Numbered from the stretch's first letter, positions 1-9,462 are shown. The stretch: DNA of 41,920 bases from Aquificales bacterium (GCA_027037055.1 JALWBR010000004.1:1-41920), one strand, 5' to 3'. Notes: generated by a model from the sequence alone, not told the origin. Translations and numbers: made by a program.

Positions 1-313
1 ACAGATCGGGGAAAGCCCTCTCCTCATCAAACTTGGAAGGTTTATCGGGATGGTCGGGATGGGAATGATAAACACCAACAATTTCAAGATTAAATTCCCT
101 CGCTTTATCCTCCGCCCTCATGTAATCCTTGGGGTCTATCTCATATCTGTCATGCTTTCTGTCGGGATTTTTATTAGGTGTTTCATAAACTCCGAAGACG
201 GTCCTAACATTGCGGTCAATCTTACCCAGCAAAAGTCCACAGGTTTCATAAGGATAATCCCTTTCCGCCTGCTCAATGATCTTCTGCAGAGCCTTTCCCC
301 TTATTCTCAGCAT
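1..313 (-). CDS. JAMM/MPN+ (Mov34/Mec-like) metallopeptidase, 3'-truncated by window edge
   Basis: Translating the minus strand from the ATG at 313 gives 104 residues before the window ends. The complete JAMM zinc motif is visible: Glu23 in PYETCGLLLGK, then His83-Ser-His85, seven residues, Ser93, two residues, Asp96 (H-x-H-x7-S-x2-D). Bacterial proteins of this type are zinc-dependent peptidases or isopeptidases, some of which process sulfur-carrier proteins for cysteine or cofactor synthesis. No partner gene for that pathway is visible here, so the substrate is unknown. The gene starts 18 bp after the MidA-type gene and is probably in the same minus-strand run, but a minus-strand TATAAT at 326-321 would put a transcript start 1 nt before the ATG. 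No Shine-Dalgarno is visible. Only the C-terminus is missing. Confidence 0.85.
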   Translation of the reverse strand, partial: MLRIRGKALQKIIEQAERDYPYETCGLLLGKIDRNVRTVFGVYETPNKNPDRKHDRYEIDPKDYMRAEDKAREFNLEIVGVYHSHPDHPDKPSKFDEERAFPDL

Positions 314-331
314 AGAAAAGATTATAAGGAA

Positions 332-1315
332 TCAAGGTCTTTTGCGCTGAAGCAAGACTTTAAATCTGTCCCCCATACTGACAAGCATCGTCTTAAGCCT
401 CGTAAATCTTTCAATCTCTTCCGGCGATTGGGATGCGTTAAGGGTTAAAAGGTTTTTAATAAAGAGTGAAGAATCCATAAGGAAATCACGGAGGCTCTTT
501 AAAAAACAAGGCTCTAAGGAAAAATCCTTACCGTACTCAATGATGGCGGAGAAGTTTACATGGGCGGTTATGTCTATCTCCCCTGCCATACTGTAAAGTT
601 TCTCCTGGATAACCCTGTGCCTGCTGTATCCCACAACCGTACCCTCGGGAAAGTTCTTTATCTCATCGGATGTATAACCGTAGTCTATGATAAGATTGTA
701 TCCGCTCTTTAAGGCGTCTCCTATCTTTTGCAGGAATTCTATTGCGTCAAGGGGAATCTCTATTCTGTAGCCCTTTAAATTATCGTAGCCCATCCTTTCA
801 AGGAAACCCTTTATCCTTTCATCCTTTATATCCATCCACACCTCTTTGCCATCCTCGGAAACATACAACTCCTTGTTACCTTTTACAACATGAATGGGAA
901 GGGCATCAAAAAATTCGTTGGAAATAACAATTCCTTCCACCTCGGGGAAATAGGTAACCCAGGAGACATTTTTAAAGGGTGCGAGGGTTCTCATCTGTAT
1001 ATCAGTCATGTAATTGCTTTTTTCATAAATAATGTATTTAACTCTCTCCGCAAAGGCGGGATCGTTTGTATAAAAATAATTCAGTATGTCATAAGCCATC
1101 TTGCCTGTACCCGCACCGAGTTCAAGTATGACTGGTTCCCTGTATCTTGATATTAGAGGCTTTATGAAATCCGCCAAAGTATATCCGAAAACCCTATCAA
1201 GTTCTGGAGCTGTGAAAAAATCACCCGCGGAACCTATCTTCTCAAAGGGAGAACAGTAATATTGCTCAACCGCAAATTTCATGAAGTCACGAAAGGTTAC
1301 CAGCCTTCCTTCCAT
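332..1315 (-). CDS. MidA/NDUFAF7-family SAM-dependent methyltransferase
   Basis: A 327-residue protein of the COG1565 (DUF185) family. The SAM-binding glycine motif ILELGAGTGKMAYDIL lies near residue 63, and the N-terminal TFRDFMKFAVEQYY segment is typical of the family's start. That segment is why the ATG at 1315 is preferred although it overlaps accC by 29 bp. The mitochondrial homologue NDUFAF7 methylates an arginine in a complex I subunit; the bacterial substrate is not established. nuoL/M/N lie 37 kb away in the window, so a complex I link here is only a speculation. The gene is translationally coupled to accC upstream and followed by the JAMM peptidase. Confidence 0.85.
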   Translation of the reverse strand: MEGRLVTFRDFMKFAVEQYYCSPFEKIGSAGDFFTAPELDRVFGYTLADFIKPLISRYREPVILELGAGTGKMAYDILNYFYTNDPAFAERVKYIIYEKSNYMTDIQMRTLAPFKNVSWVTYFPEVEGIVISNEFFDALPIHVVKGNKELYVSEDGKEVWMDIKDERIKGFLERMGYDNLKGYRIEIPLDAIEFLQKIGDALKSGYNLIIDYGYTSDEIKNFPEGTVVGYSRHRVIQEKLYSMAGEIDITAHVNFSAIIEYGKDFSLEPCFLKSLRDFLMDSSLFIKNLLTLNASQSPEEIERFTRLKTMLVSMGDRFKVLLQRKRP

Positions 1316-2642
1316 ACATTTCCTCTACAAGACCTATATGGTGTCTACCCTCAACAAACTCTTCCCTTTTAAGAACAGCAAGATGAAAATCTTTATTTGT
1401 CGCAAGACCCTCTCCCTCAATGACAAGCTCCTCAAGAGCCCTTCTGCCCCTACTTATTGCCTCTTCCCTCGTTTCACCCCACACAATGAGTTTCCCTATG
1501 AGTGAATCATAGTAGGGCGGTATGGAGTATCCCTGATATATATGGGTATCAAACCTTACACCGAATCCTCCAGGAAATATAAGTCTTTCAACCGTACCCG
1601 GACTCGGCATGAATTTAATGGGATCCTCCGCATTTATCCTGAATTCTATGGCATACCCTTTCCTCACAATCTTTTTTATATCAAGCCTTTCACCCATGGC
1701 AACCCTTACCTGGTTCTTTACTATATCAACACCCGTTACCATCTCCGTTACGGGGTGTTCAACCTGAATCCTTCCGTTCATCTCCATAAAATAAAAATTT
1801 CCGTCCTCATCCATCAAAAACTCAACCGTACCCGCCCCCACATACCCTATCTCCCTGCAGAATTCCTTAACCATCTCCTCAAGCTCCCTCCTTTTCCTTT
1901 CCGTTACTGCACTGCTCGGAGCCTCTTCAATAAGTTTTTGGTGCCTCCTCTGAACAGAACATTCCCTCTCCCCCAATGTAATCACATTACCGTACTCATC
2001 CGCAATAACCTGCACCTCTATATGTTTCGGATTAACCAAAAACTTCTCTATGTAGATACTTCCGTCACCGAAGGCTATCTCCGCCTCCTTTATTGCAACG
2101 GGCAGTTTCTCAATAAGCTCCGCTTCCGAATTAACAACCCTTATGCCCCTTCCCCCGCCTCCTGCCGATGCTTTAAGCACGACGGGATACCCTATCCTTT
2201 CAGCTACGGAAAGGGCTTGCTCCTCATTGACTGGACCGTCACTACCAGGAACTAAGGGCAGACCTACCTTCTTTGCTATCCTTTTGGCTTCCATTTTGTT
2301 CCCTATCAGCTCAAGGGTCTCTGGGTTGGGACCTATGAACTTAACACCGCTTGTCTCTACAATGTCAGCAAACTTGGGATTTTCCGATAGAAAGCCGTAT
2401 CCGGGATATACCGCCTGAGCACCCGATACCTCTATAGCAGCCATTATTGAAGGTATATCAAGATAGCTCTTTGAGGGATCCGCAGGTCCTATACATATAC
2501 TCTCGTCCGCCAACATAACATGGAGGGATTCCCTGTCCGCCTCGGAGAAAACAGCAACAGTTTTTATTCCCAGCTCCTTACAAGCCCTTATTGCCCTTAC
2601 AGCGATCTCTCCCCTGTTGGCTATTAGAACCTTTTCAAACAT
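1287..2642 (-). CDS. accC: Biotin carboxylase (acetyl-CoA carboxylase AccC, or biotin carboxylase subunit of a two-subunit carboxylase)
   Basis: A 451-residue ATP-grasp biotin carboxylase that carboxylates the biotin of a carrier protein using ATP and bicarbonate. Visible features are the N-terminal KVLIANRGEIAVRAIRAC segment, the glycine-rich ATP loop KASAGGGGRGIRVV near residue 160, and the catalytic segment EMNGRIQVEHPVTEM near residue 285. Many homologues have Thr where this protein has Gly in EMN(T/G)R. Length matches AccC. Aquificales also carry close paralogues that serve as small subunits of pyruvate or 2-oxoglutarate carboxylase (PycA/CfiB-like), and sequence alone does not separate these. 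No carrier or carboxyltransferase gene is adjacent. A minus-strand TATAAT at 2656-2651 predicts a leader of only about 2 nt. Confidence 0.9.
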   Translation of the reverse strand: MFEKVLIANRGEIAVRAIRACKELGIKTVAVFSEADRESLHVMLADESICIGPADPSKSYLDIPSIMAAIEVSGAQAVYPGYGFLSENPKFADIVETSGVKFIGPNPETLELIGNKMEAKRIAKKVGLPLVPGSDGPVNEEQALSVAERIGYPVVLKASAGGGGRGIRVVNSEAELIEKLPVAIKEAEIAFGDGSIYIEKFLVNPKHIEVQVIADEYGNVITLGERECSVQRRHQKLIEEAPSSAVTERKRRELEEMVKEFCREIGYVGAGTVEFLMDEDGNFYFMEMNGRIQVEHPVTEMVTGVDIVKNQVRVAMGERLDIKKIVRKGYAIEFRINAEDPIKFMPSPGTVERLIFPGGFGVRFDTHIYQGYSIPPYYDSLIGKLIVWGETREEAISRGRRALEELVIEGEGLATNKDFHLAVLKREEFVEGRHHIGLVEEMYGRKAGNLS

Positions 2643-2696
2643 CTAATTCAATTATAGGTTTTTTTCCTAAAATAGTGTTATTATTTTTATGTTACT

Positions 2697-3158
2697 ATGA
2701 TGTCAAAGGAAGAATTGAAGCATATAAAAAATAGCTTCAAAAAATTCCTTAAAGATAAAAACCTTAAGCCTACCAAGACGAGACTTGAAGTTATAGATCT
2801 GATAGCCTCTTACGGTAGTCACTTTGAGATTGAAGAGCTTGTGAACTGGATACTCTCAAAAAACAATACATCTGTGTCAAGGTCAACCATATACAGAACG
2901 GTAAAGCTCCTGCAGGAATTCGGAGCTGTAAGGGAAATAATAAAGATAAATAACAGAACCATATATGAGTTTATGGCTGGTAGATCCCACCATGATCATC
3001 TTATCTGTGTTGAATGCAAAAAGATAATAGAATTCGTTGATCAAGAGATAGAGGAACTTCAGGATCAGGTTTGTGAGGAGTATGATTTTACCCCTATAAA
3101 CCACAGGCTTGAAATATTCGGTGTATGCAGTGAGTGTAAAAATAAAGGAAATAAATGA
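2697..3158 (+). CDS. fur: Fur-family metal-dependent transcriptional regulator
   Basis: A 153-residue regulator with the Fur layout. A winged helix occupies about residues 10-90 (recognition helix around VSRSTIYRTVKLLQEFG), followed by the metal-binding dimerisation domain with HHDHLICVECKKIIEF. Two Cys pairs, Cys104/Cys107 and Cys144/Cys147, are the expected structural zinc site. Which metal or signal it senses (Fe in Fur, peroxide in PerR, Zn in Zur) cannot be read from the sequence. Two adjacent ATG codons (2697, 2700) are possible starts, with no clear Shine-Dalgarno. The gene is divergent from accC across 54 bp and overlaps the next gene by 4 bp (ATGA), so it heads a plus-strand operon. 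Confidence 0.93.
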   Translation: MMSKEELKHIKNSFKKFLKDKNLKPTKTRLEVIDLIASYGSHFEIEELVNWILSKNNTSVSRSTIYRTVKLLQEFGAVREIIKINNRTIYEFMAGRSHHDHLICVECKKIIEFVDQEIEELQDQVCEEYDFTPINHRLEIFGVCSECKNKGNK

Positions 3159-3538
3159 TTTATCGCAGAAGGGTCCACTTTTATGAAACCGATGCCCAAG
3201 GAGTTGTTCATCACTCAAACTACTTCAGATATCTTGAAGAGGCAAGGGACATATTCCTAAGAGAAAGGGGATACCCTTACAGCAAACTGAGGGACAAGGG
3301 ATTTGAGGTTGTTCTCCTTGAAACCCGATGTGTTTTTAAAAAACCCCTTCATTTTGATGATCTCTTTGAAATTCATCTAATCCCAAAGGAGATTACGAGA
3401 TTCACCTTTTCCTTTGACTACAAAATATTTGCAAATAATGAGCTTAAGGCTACAGCATATACAAAGCACTGTGTCATAAGGGAGGGTAAAATTGTATCAA
3501 TACCGGGGGAGCTATTGCGTGAGCTTCAAGGATCTTGA
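3155..3538 (+). CDS. YbgC/FadM-type acyl-CoA thioesterase (hot-dog fold)
   Basis: A 127-residue single hot-dog domain of the 4-hydroxybenzoyl-CoA thioesterase/YbgC group. The signature FYETDAQGVVHHSNYFRYLEEAR places the catalytic Asp at residue 13 and the conserved Tyr at residue 23 of the central helix region. Members hydrolyse acyl-CoA thioesters; the substrate here is not predictable. YbgC often sits with tol-pal genes, but none are present. The start codon overlaps the fur stop (ATGA, 4 bp), implying translational coupling. The C-terminus overlaps the following small gene by about 20 bp. Confidence 0.88.
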   Translation: MIYRRRVHFYETDAQGVVHHSNYFRYLEEARDIFLRERGYPYSKLRDKGFEVVLLETRCVFKKPLHFDDLFEIHLIPKEITRFTFSFDYKIFANNELKATAYTKHCVIREGKIVSIPGELLRELQGS

Positions 3539-3836
3539 TCCAGAGCTTTTGGAAAATGCAGCGTCGGTAGGCGGTGAATACGGCAGGAAGATAGAAAAAT
3601 GTATGGAGGAAATAAAAAGATTAAGGAATATAGAAAGATATTTGAAAAATAGGTTGCTAAGAAAAGGAAAACCCCAACCTTTCACACTTAAACTGATGGT
3701 AAAGACAAGAAGACTTATAGAATTTAATAAAAAAGAAGCACTTAAATACAGATACTATCTTATAATTTACAGGGAATCCCTCGGGCTTATAAACCACCGC
3801 AGTGTTTTTGAAATCTATAATATAGAAAAGTTATGA
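3519..3836 (+). CDS. Small basic helical protein of unknown function
   Basis: I do not recognise this gene. From a GTG at 3519 it encodes about 105 residues, rich in Lys, Arg, Glu and Leu and predicted mostly helical ([27 protein letters not shown]), without membrane segments or an obvious catalytic motif. The GTG is chosen because GGGGGAG lies at 3505-3511, about 7 nt upstream; an in-frame TTG at 3492 is a weaker alternative. It overlaps the thioesterase end by 20 bp and the Nudix gene start by 4 bp (ATGA), so it is very likely translated as part of this operon. No function is inferred. Confidence 0.65.
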   Translation: MSFKDLDPELLENAASVGGEYGRKIEKCMEEIKRLRNIERYLKNRLLRKGKPQPFTLKLMVKTRRLIEFNKKEALKYRYYLIIYRESLGLINHRSVFEIYNIEKL

Positions 3837-4237
3837 TAAAGACACCCTATCTCGCTACGGATGTAATAGTAAGACTGTGGGAAGGTGATACCTTTAAAGG
3901 TATAGTTCTAATAGAGAGGAAAAATCCGCCCATCGGCATGGCAATACCGGGCGGTTTCGTGGAAGTAGGAGAGAGGGTAGAAGACGCAGCGGTAAGGGAA
4001 ATAAAGGAAGAAACAGGCCTTGATGTTACCCTTAAGGAACTGCTCGGTGTTTATTCGGATCCCGACAGAGATCCGAGGTTTCATGTAGTATCCGTAGTGT
4101 TCATAGGAGATGCGGAAGGTGAGCCTAAGGCAAGCAGTGATGCAAAAAGGGTGCATGTATTCAAGCTTGAGGAAATACCCTTTGATAAGCTTGTATTTGA
4201 TCATCAAAGGATTATAAAGGACTTTCTTTACCGCTAA
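3833..4237 (+). CDS. Nudix hydrolase
   Basis: A 134-residue protein with a perfect Nudix box, G-x5-E-x7-REU-x-EE-x-GU. Gly41, Glu47, Arg55-Glu56, Glu59-Glu60 and Gly62 are all present. The metal-binding glutamates are intact, so it should cleave a nucleoside diphosphate linked to another group. The short form with [15 protein letters not shown] resembles ADP-ribose pyrophosphatase or (deoxy)nucleotide-cleansing members, but the substrate is not fixed by the motif. It is coupled to the preceding unknown gene by a 4-bp overlap and separated from the next gene by 95 bp. Confidence 0.93.
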   Translation: MIKTPYLATDVIVRLWEGDTFKGIVLIERKNPPIGMAIPGGFVEVGERVEDAAVREIKEETGLDVTLKELLGVYSDPDRDPRFHVVSVVFIGDAEGEPKASSDAKRVHVFKLEEIPFDKLVFDHQRIIKDFLYR

Positions 4238-4332
4238 ATATATCAAGGTTTACCATATACTTAAGAATATCAAAAAAACATATAAGGTAACGCTTTAACC
4301 TATATAAAACACCTTTATTGGAGAAAAAACCC

Positions 4333-6711
4333 ATGAAAAAATCGGAAAGGGAAGGGCTGAGACCCGTATCATCCCTACGGGTTTTCCTCATATATATATT
4401 GCTTGTCTTTATATCCATTATATCAACACTTATCGGCATAAAAGGTTTACCCTACTCACCTCTAAGTCTGGGTATGGGAAGCGTGGTGGTTCTTACACCG
4501 TCTCTTCTCGTCATATACATGCTTCTCTCAAGATACAAAAGGGACTTTTCTTTGTTAGATGAAAAGAAGCGTCAGATTGAAAAGCTTTATATGGTGCTGA
4601 ATCATGTCAATCACCTTATAATTGAAGCCTCAACAAAGGATGAACTCTTTGAAGGTGTGTGCAAAATACTCACAAGCAAGGGCAATTTTAATTTGGCATG
4701 GATAGGCTCCTTTGATGAAGAGGGTATCCTTTTTAAACCCGTAGCCTTCAGCTCATCCGCGGAAAAAATAGATCCCCAGAAGGTTATAAACAAATTTACA
4801 AGGGAGAGGGTTGAAATAATAAAAAAATCAAGGACCCTCGTAAGTGAGGATGTGAACATAGGTTCCGATCTGCATTCCCTGGCGAGTTTACCTATAAAAA
4901 TGAAGGAAAGGGTTGTGGCTATGCTCAATATATATTCATCAAGACCCTTCCTTGAACAGGAAGAGATAAGATTGCTACAAGAGCTTGCGGAGAATATATC
5001 CTTTGGGCTTGAAAATCTCCAAAAAGACAGGGAGATAACAAAGCTTGCAAGGGCAATAGAACAAACAGATGACAGCATCATAATAACGAACAAAGAAGGT
5101 ATCATTGAGTATGTTAACAAAGCTTTTGAAAAGATAACGGGATACAAGAGTGAAGAGGTCGTAGGTAAAAAGGCAAATGTATTAAAGTCGGGTCTCCACG
5201 ATGAGTCTTTTTACAGGGATTTATGGACAACTATAACCTCGGGTAAATCTTTCAGGGCGGTTTTTATAAACAGAAAGAAGAACGGAGAGATATTTTATAT
5301 GGAGCAAACTATAACCCCCATAAAGGATAAGGAAGGCAACATAGTTTACTTCGTATCAACAGGTAAGGATATAACCCAACAAAGGATTATGGAGACACAG
5401 ATAAACTTCCTTGCCTATTACGATGCGGTAACAAATCTACCCAACAGAAACCTTTTTATGGACAGAATAAATCAAGCCATAGCAAGGGCGAAACATACGG
5501 GAAGATACATTGCGGTTGCTGTGCTTGACCTTGACAACTTTAAAGGCTTTAATGACATAATGGGTCACAGGGGAGGAGATCTATTATTAAGAGAGATAGC
5601 GGATAGACTTGAAAACGCAGTGAGGGATGGGGACACGGTTGCAAGACTCGGAAGTGATGAGTTTGGTATTCTACTTGTTGATATTTCAAGCGAGGAAATA
5701 ATACCCGAAGTTATAAGAAAAATAACCAATGTCTTCTCAGAACCTTTTAAGGTATTGGACAAGGAATTCATTGTTACCGTAAGCATGGGTGTTTCAGTGT
5801 TTCCCGAAGACGGAAGTAATGCGGAAACCCTCATCAGGAATGCGGATGTAGCCCTAAGCGAAGCAAAAGAACTTAAAGGAAACTCTTATCTCTTCTTTAC
5901 AGAAGATATGAACAGGATAATGTTTGAAATAATAAAGCTCAGAACTCACCTGAATGAGGCAATAAGGGAAGGCTCGCTCCAGCTTCACTACCAACCCATA
6001 GTTAATCTGAAAACAAACAGGATAGAAAAAGTGGAAGCACTCCTAAGATGGTATGATAAAAGGCTCGGAAATGTATCTCCCGCGGAGTTCATACCGATAC
6101 TGGAAGAGACGGGGATGATAATAAATGTGGGGGAGTGGGTCATAAAAAGGGCTTGCGAACAGCTCAGAATATGGAGATCAAAGGGAATAGATATAAGCAT
6201 ATCCGTTAATCTGTCCGCCATCCAGCTTCACAGAAATGATTTTGTTCCCAGTATGGAAAGGATACTCGGTGAGCTACTGTGTGATCCCTCAAAGTTGATA
6301 TTTGAAATAACAGAAAGTGCCCTTATGAAATACAGGGAAGATAATATTAAAAAGCTTGAGATATTAAAGCAGATGGGCTTCGGCATATATTTGGACGATT
6401 TCGGTACCGGTTACGCATCTCTCAGTTATCTCAAGCAGATGCCTGTTGACACCTTAAAGGTAGCGGGATCATTCATGATGGGTGTACCTAAGGAAAAGGA
6501 CGATGTGGCTATAGTTAAGTCAATAGCAAATCTTGCCCATAGCCTCGGCATGGGTGTTATAGCGGAACATGTTGAAAGGAAGGAACAGGTTGAGTTCCTC
6601 TGGGAGCATGATTTTCACGGGGCTCAAGGATTTTACTTCAGCCCTCCCAGACCCGTGGAGGAGATTGAAAGGATTATAATAAATGGGGAACTATGTTCAG
6701 GGACAGGGTAA
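4333..6711 (+). CDS. Membrane GAF-PAS-GGDEF-EAL cyclic-di-GMP turnover protein
   Basis: About 792 residues. Domains in order: two N-terminal membrane segments (about 17-35 and 50-68), a GAF-like domain (about 75-230), a PAS domain with its C-terminal extension (about 240-355), GGDEF (about 360-530) and EAL (about 540-785). The cyclase signature is GSDEF rather than GG(D/E)EF, but the inhibitory RxxD site sits five residues before it (RDGD). The EAL domain keeps EALLRW, NLSAIQL, EITES, DDFGTG, the Lys of LKVAGS and the late AEHVE Glu, so phosphodiesterase activity is likely. Cyclase activity is uncertain. ATG 4333 is preferred over TTG 4318 because GGAG lies 9 nt upstream. The 3' end overlaps murC by 19 bp. 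Confidence 0.92.
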   Translation: MKKSEREGLRPVSSLRVFLIYILLVFISIISTLIGIKGLPYSPLSLGMGSVVVLTPSLLVIYMLLSRYKRDFSLLDEKKRQIEKLYMVLNHVNHLIIEASTKDELFEGVCKILTSKGNFNLAWIGSFDEEGILFKPVAFSSSAEKIDPQKVINKFTRERVEIIKKSRTLVSEDVNIGSDLHSLASLPIKMKERVVAMLNIYSSRPFLEQEEIRLLQELAENISFGLENLQKDREITKLARAIEQTDDSIIITNKEGIIEYVNKAFEKITGYKSEEVVGKKANVLKSGLHDESFYRDLWTTITSGKSFRAVFINRKKNGEIFYMEQTITPIKDKEGNIVYFVSTGKDITQQRIMETQINFLAYYDAVTNLPNRNLFMDRINQAIARAKHTGRYIAVAVLDLDNFKGFNDIMGHRGGDLLLREIADRLENAVRDGDTVARLGSDEFGILLVDISSEEIIPEVIRKITNVFSEPFKVLDKEFIVTVSMGVSVFPEDGSNAETLIRNADVALSEAKELKGNSYLFFTEDMNRIMFEIIKLRTHLNEAIREGSLQLHYQPIVNLKTNRIEKVEALLRWYDKRLGNVSPAEFIPILEETGMIINVGEWVIKRACEQLRIWRSKGIDISISVNLSAIQLHRNDFVPSMERILGELLCDPSKLIFEITESALMKYREDNIKKLEILKQMGFGIYLDDFGTGYASLSYLKQMPVDTLKVAGSFMMGVPKEKDDVAIVKSIANLAHSLGMGVIAEHVERKEQVEFLWEHDFHGAQGFYFSPPRPVEEIERIIINGELCSGTG

Positions 6712-8045
6712 AGAGTATTCACTTTATAGGAATAGGCGGAATAGGAATGAGCGGAATAGCCCTGATAATGATGGAAATGGGCTACAGGGTTACGGGATCG
6801 GATATAAAGGAAAACAGAAATACAGAACTTTTGAAAAAAAGGGGGGCAAAGATATACATGGGTCACCATCCAGCAAATGTTCTCGGAAGCGATGTGGTGG
6901 TTTACTCGTCCGCAATAAGGGAAGACAATGAAGAAATCGTTGAGGCAAAAAAGCTTAGAATACCCACCGTATCAAGGGGGGAGATGCTTGCGGAATTATT
7001 CAGACTAAGGGAAGGGATAGCCATAAGCGGGAGTCACGGTAAAACCACTACCACATCAATGCTTGCGAGTATCTTTGAAGATGCGGGTACGGATCCGACC
7101 GTTATAATAGGGGGCATTTTAAAAAGATTGGGAAGCAATGCAAAACTCGGTAAAGGAAACATAATAATATCGGAAGCGGATGAGAGTGACGGTTCCTTTC
7201 TAAAACTTATGCCTGCGGTGGCGGTTATAAACAACATAGACAGGGAACACCTTGATTTCTACGGAAGCTTTGAGGATATAAAACTATCCTTCCTTAAATT
7301 TGCAAATTCCGTTCCCTTTTACGGTATAACCGTACTAAATGCGGATGATGAGGTTTGCAGGGAGCTTATTAAAAACATAAACAGGAGACTTATAACCTTC
7401 GGAATAAATCACGGCGATGTCAGGGCATCGGAGATTAGAATTGAGGAGGGAAAATATTCCTTTGATCTAATATACAAAGGAAAAAAACTCGGAAGAATAA
7501 ACTTAGGGATACCCGGAATACACAACATATATAATGCCCTCGCATCTATATGTGTATCCCTTGAAGCGGGTATAGACTTTGAAGTAATAAAGAAAGCCTT
7601 GGAGGAGTTCAGAAATGCGGACAGACGCTTAGAATTTAAGGGTAATGTAAATAACAATCCCGTTTATGATGATTACGGGCATCATCCCACGGAGATAAGG
7701 GCGGTTATTAACACGCTGAGGGAGATACACGCGGGAAAGAAGATTGTTCTTGTATTCCAACCACACAGATATTCACGCGTAAAACTGCTGTATGATGAAT
7801 TCAGAAAGGTTTTATCCCTACCCGATGTATGTTTTGTTACCGATATATATCCCGCGGGCGAGGAGAAGATAGAGCCTTTGTCGGGCAAAAAGCTTGCGGA
7901 AGACTCGGGCGTATTGTACGGAGATAAGGAAGGGATATTTTCCGAGATCAGCAAGATGACCGACAGCGTTATAGTCTTTATGGGAGCAGGTAATATCACA
8001 AAGTGGTGTGAAGAATTTATAGACAGATATGCCCTAAGGCATTAA
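6693..8045 (+). CDS. murC: UDP-N-acetylmuramate--L-alanine ligase MurC
   Basis: A 450-residue Mur ligase that adds L-Ala to UDP-MurNAc in cytoplasmic peptidoglycan synthesis. The N-terminal Rossmann-like UDP site HFIGIGGIGMSGIAL is at residues 10-24. The ATP P-loop GSHGKTTTT is near residue 113, followed by the central-domain EADESDGSF and the C-terminal YDDYGHHPTEIRAV and FQPHRYSR segments. Length is normal. It overlaps the GGDEF-EAL gene by 19 bp and is followed 21 bp later by purF, so it is probably part of one plus-strand transcript. No other mur gene is present, consistent with the scattered operons of Aquificales. Confidence 0.96.
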   Translation: MFRDRVKSIHFIGIGGIGMSGIALIMMEMGYRVTGSDIKENRNTELLKKRGAKIYMGHHPANVLGSDVVVYSSAIREDNEEIVEAKKLRIPTVSRGEMLAELFRLREGIAISGSHGKTTTTSMLASIFEDAGTDPTVIIGGILKRLGSNAKLGKGNIIISEADESDGSFLKLMPAVAVINNIDREHLDFYGSFEDIKLSFLKFANSVPFYGITVLNADDEVCRELIKNINRRLITFGINHGDVRASEIRIEEGKYSFDLIYKGKKLGRINLGIPGIHNIYNALASICVSLEAGIDFEVIKKALEEFRNADRRLEFKGNVNNNPVYDDYGHHPTEIRAVINTLREIHAGKKIVLVFQPHRYSRVKLLYDEFRKVLSLPDVCFVTDIYPAGEEKIEPLSGKKLAEDSGVLYGDKEGIFSEISKMTDSVIVFMGAGNITKWCEEFIDRYALRH

Positions 8046-8066
8046 AGTAAAATAAAAGGTTATTCC

Positions 8067-9458
8067 ATGTGCGGAATATTTGGAGTATATAACTCACCTT
8101 ACGCTTCCCAGTACGCATACCTCGGAATCTACGCCCTTCAACACAGGGGTCAGGAGAGTGTAGGTATTGCATCAGCGGACGGAGAGGAGATATACGCCAT
8201 AAGGAAACCGGGTCTCGTACTTGAAAGCATAAAGAGGGAAGACATGTTCTATCTTAAAGGCACAAATGCCATAGCCCATGTAAGATATTCAACAGCGGGA
8301 GATCCTGGAGGGCTTAACGCCCAGCCCATAGTAAGGGATCTGTCCTTCGGTAAGGTTGCAATAGTTCACAACGGAAACCTTGTTAATTATGTACAGTTGC
8401 GGGAAAGATTTGAAGCAAAGGGTATAAAGCCGAGGTACAGCTCGGATACGGAAATGTTTCTGCTACTCATGGATGAAGGTCAGTATGTTCCCGAAGGTGT
8501 TGACATACACATTCATGACCGTCATATACTACCTCGCATATTTTACATGATGAAGGAAGCAAAGGGTGCCTACAGTTTACTGATTCTCCATGAAGACAAA
8601 TTTATAGCGGTAAGGGATCCCTATGGGTTTAGGCCCCTTACCATAGGCAAAAAGGAAGGTGCATTGTTGTTCTCATCCGAAAGTTGTGCCTTTGATATCC
8701 TTGAAGGCGAATTCCTCGGTGAGATAAAACCGGGTGAGATACTTATAGCGGATAGATTCGGAATAAGAAGATACAGGTTTCCCCACAGGGAAAGGATCGC
8801 CATGTGCATATTTGAACACATATACTTTGCAAGACCGGACAGCTTCATATTCGGGGAGGAAGTCTATGGTATAAGAAAGGAGCTGGGCAAACAGCTTGCG
8901 AGGGAAGACGATGTAGAGGGGGAAGTGGTTGTTCCGGTACCCGACTCGGGCGTTGTTCCTGCCCTCGGCTACTCGGAGGAAAGGGGCATACCCTTTGAAA
9001 TGGGACTTATAAGAAACCATTATGTAGGAAGAAGCTTTATAGAACCAACCGACGACCTGCGTAATATAAAGGTGCTTATGAAACTCAGCCCGAACAGAAG
9101 CGTGCTTAAAGGAAAGAAGATAATAGTGATAGATGATTCCTTGGTAAGAGGAACTACATCGCGCAGGATAGTAAATATGCTGAAAAGGGCGGGAGTAAAA
9201 GAGGTTCACCTGAGGATAGCCTCACCGCCCGTTATAGGTCCTTGCTATTACGGAATAGATACACCCACAAGGGAAGAACTCATAGCAAACAGAATGTCCG
9301 TAGAGGATATAGGTACCTTCTTGGGTGTTGATTCCATAAAATACCTCTCCTTAGAAGGATTAAGAAAGGTTATAAAAGATCCGGAAGATTACTGTGATGC
9401 CTGCTTTTCTCTTAACTACCCTGTCCTTGAAAAGGAAACATGCATGCAGAGGGTATAA
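8067..9458 (+). CDS. purF: Amidophosphoribosyltransferase PurF (iron-sulfur type)
   Basis: A 463-residue first enzyme of de novo purine synthesis, making phosphoribosylamine from PRPP and glutamine. It starts MCGIFGVY, so Cys2 becomes the N-terminal nucleophile directly; the propeptide of the Bacillus enzyme is absent. The PRPP-binding loop is VIDDSLVRGTTSRRI. Cysteines in CIFEHIYFARPDS, GPCYYGID and YCDACFSL match the four [4Fe-4S] ligands of the Bacillus-type enzyme, so an oxygen-labile cluster is likely. It ends 5 bp from the convergent minus-strand gene at 9463. Confidence 0.96.
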   Translation: MCGIFGVYNSPYASQYAYLGIYALQHRGQESVGIASADGEEIYAIRKPGLVLESIKREDMFYLKGTNAIAHVRYSTAGDPGGLNAQPIVRDLSFGKVAIVHNGNLVNYVQLRERFEAKGIKPRYSSDTEMFLLLMDEGQYVPEGVDIHIHDRHILPRIFYMMKEAKGAYSLLILHEDKFIAVRDPYGFRPLTIGKKEGALLFSSESCAFDILEGEFLGEIKPGEILIADRFGIRRYRFPHRERIAMCIFEHIYFARPDSFIFGEEVYGIRKELGKQLAREDDVEGEVVVPVPDSGVVPALGYSEERGIPFEMGLIRNHYVGRSFIEPTDDLRNIKVLMKLSPNRSVLKGKKIIVIDDSLVRGTTSRRIVNMLKRAGVKEVHLRIASPPVIGPCYYGIDTPTREELIANRMSVEDIGTFLGVDSIKYLSLEGLRKVIKDPEDYCDACFSLNYPVLEKETCMQRV

Positions 9459-9462
9459 TTAA

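Noticed and set aside
50-448. Plus-strand open frame at the left edge
   Set aside because: The opposite strand encodes a JAMM peptidase with a complete metal motif; the plus frame has no recognisable features.
1542-2255. 237-codon plus-strand open frame opposite accC
   Set aside because: The minus-strand frame is a full biotin carboxylase; the plus-strand translation has low-complexity composition and no motif.
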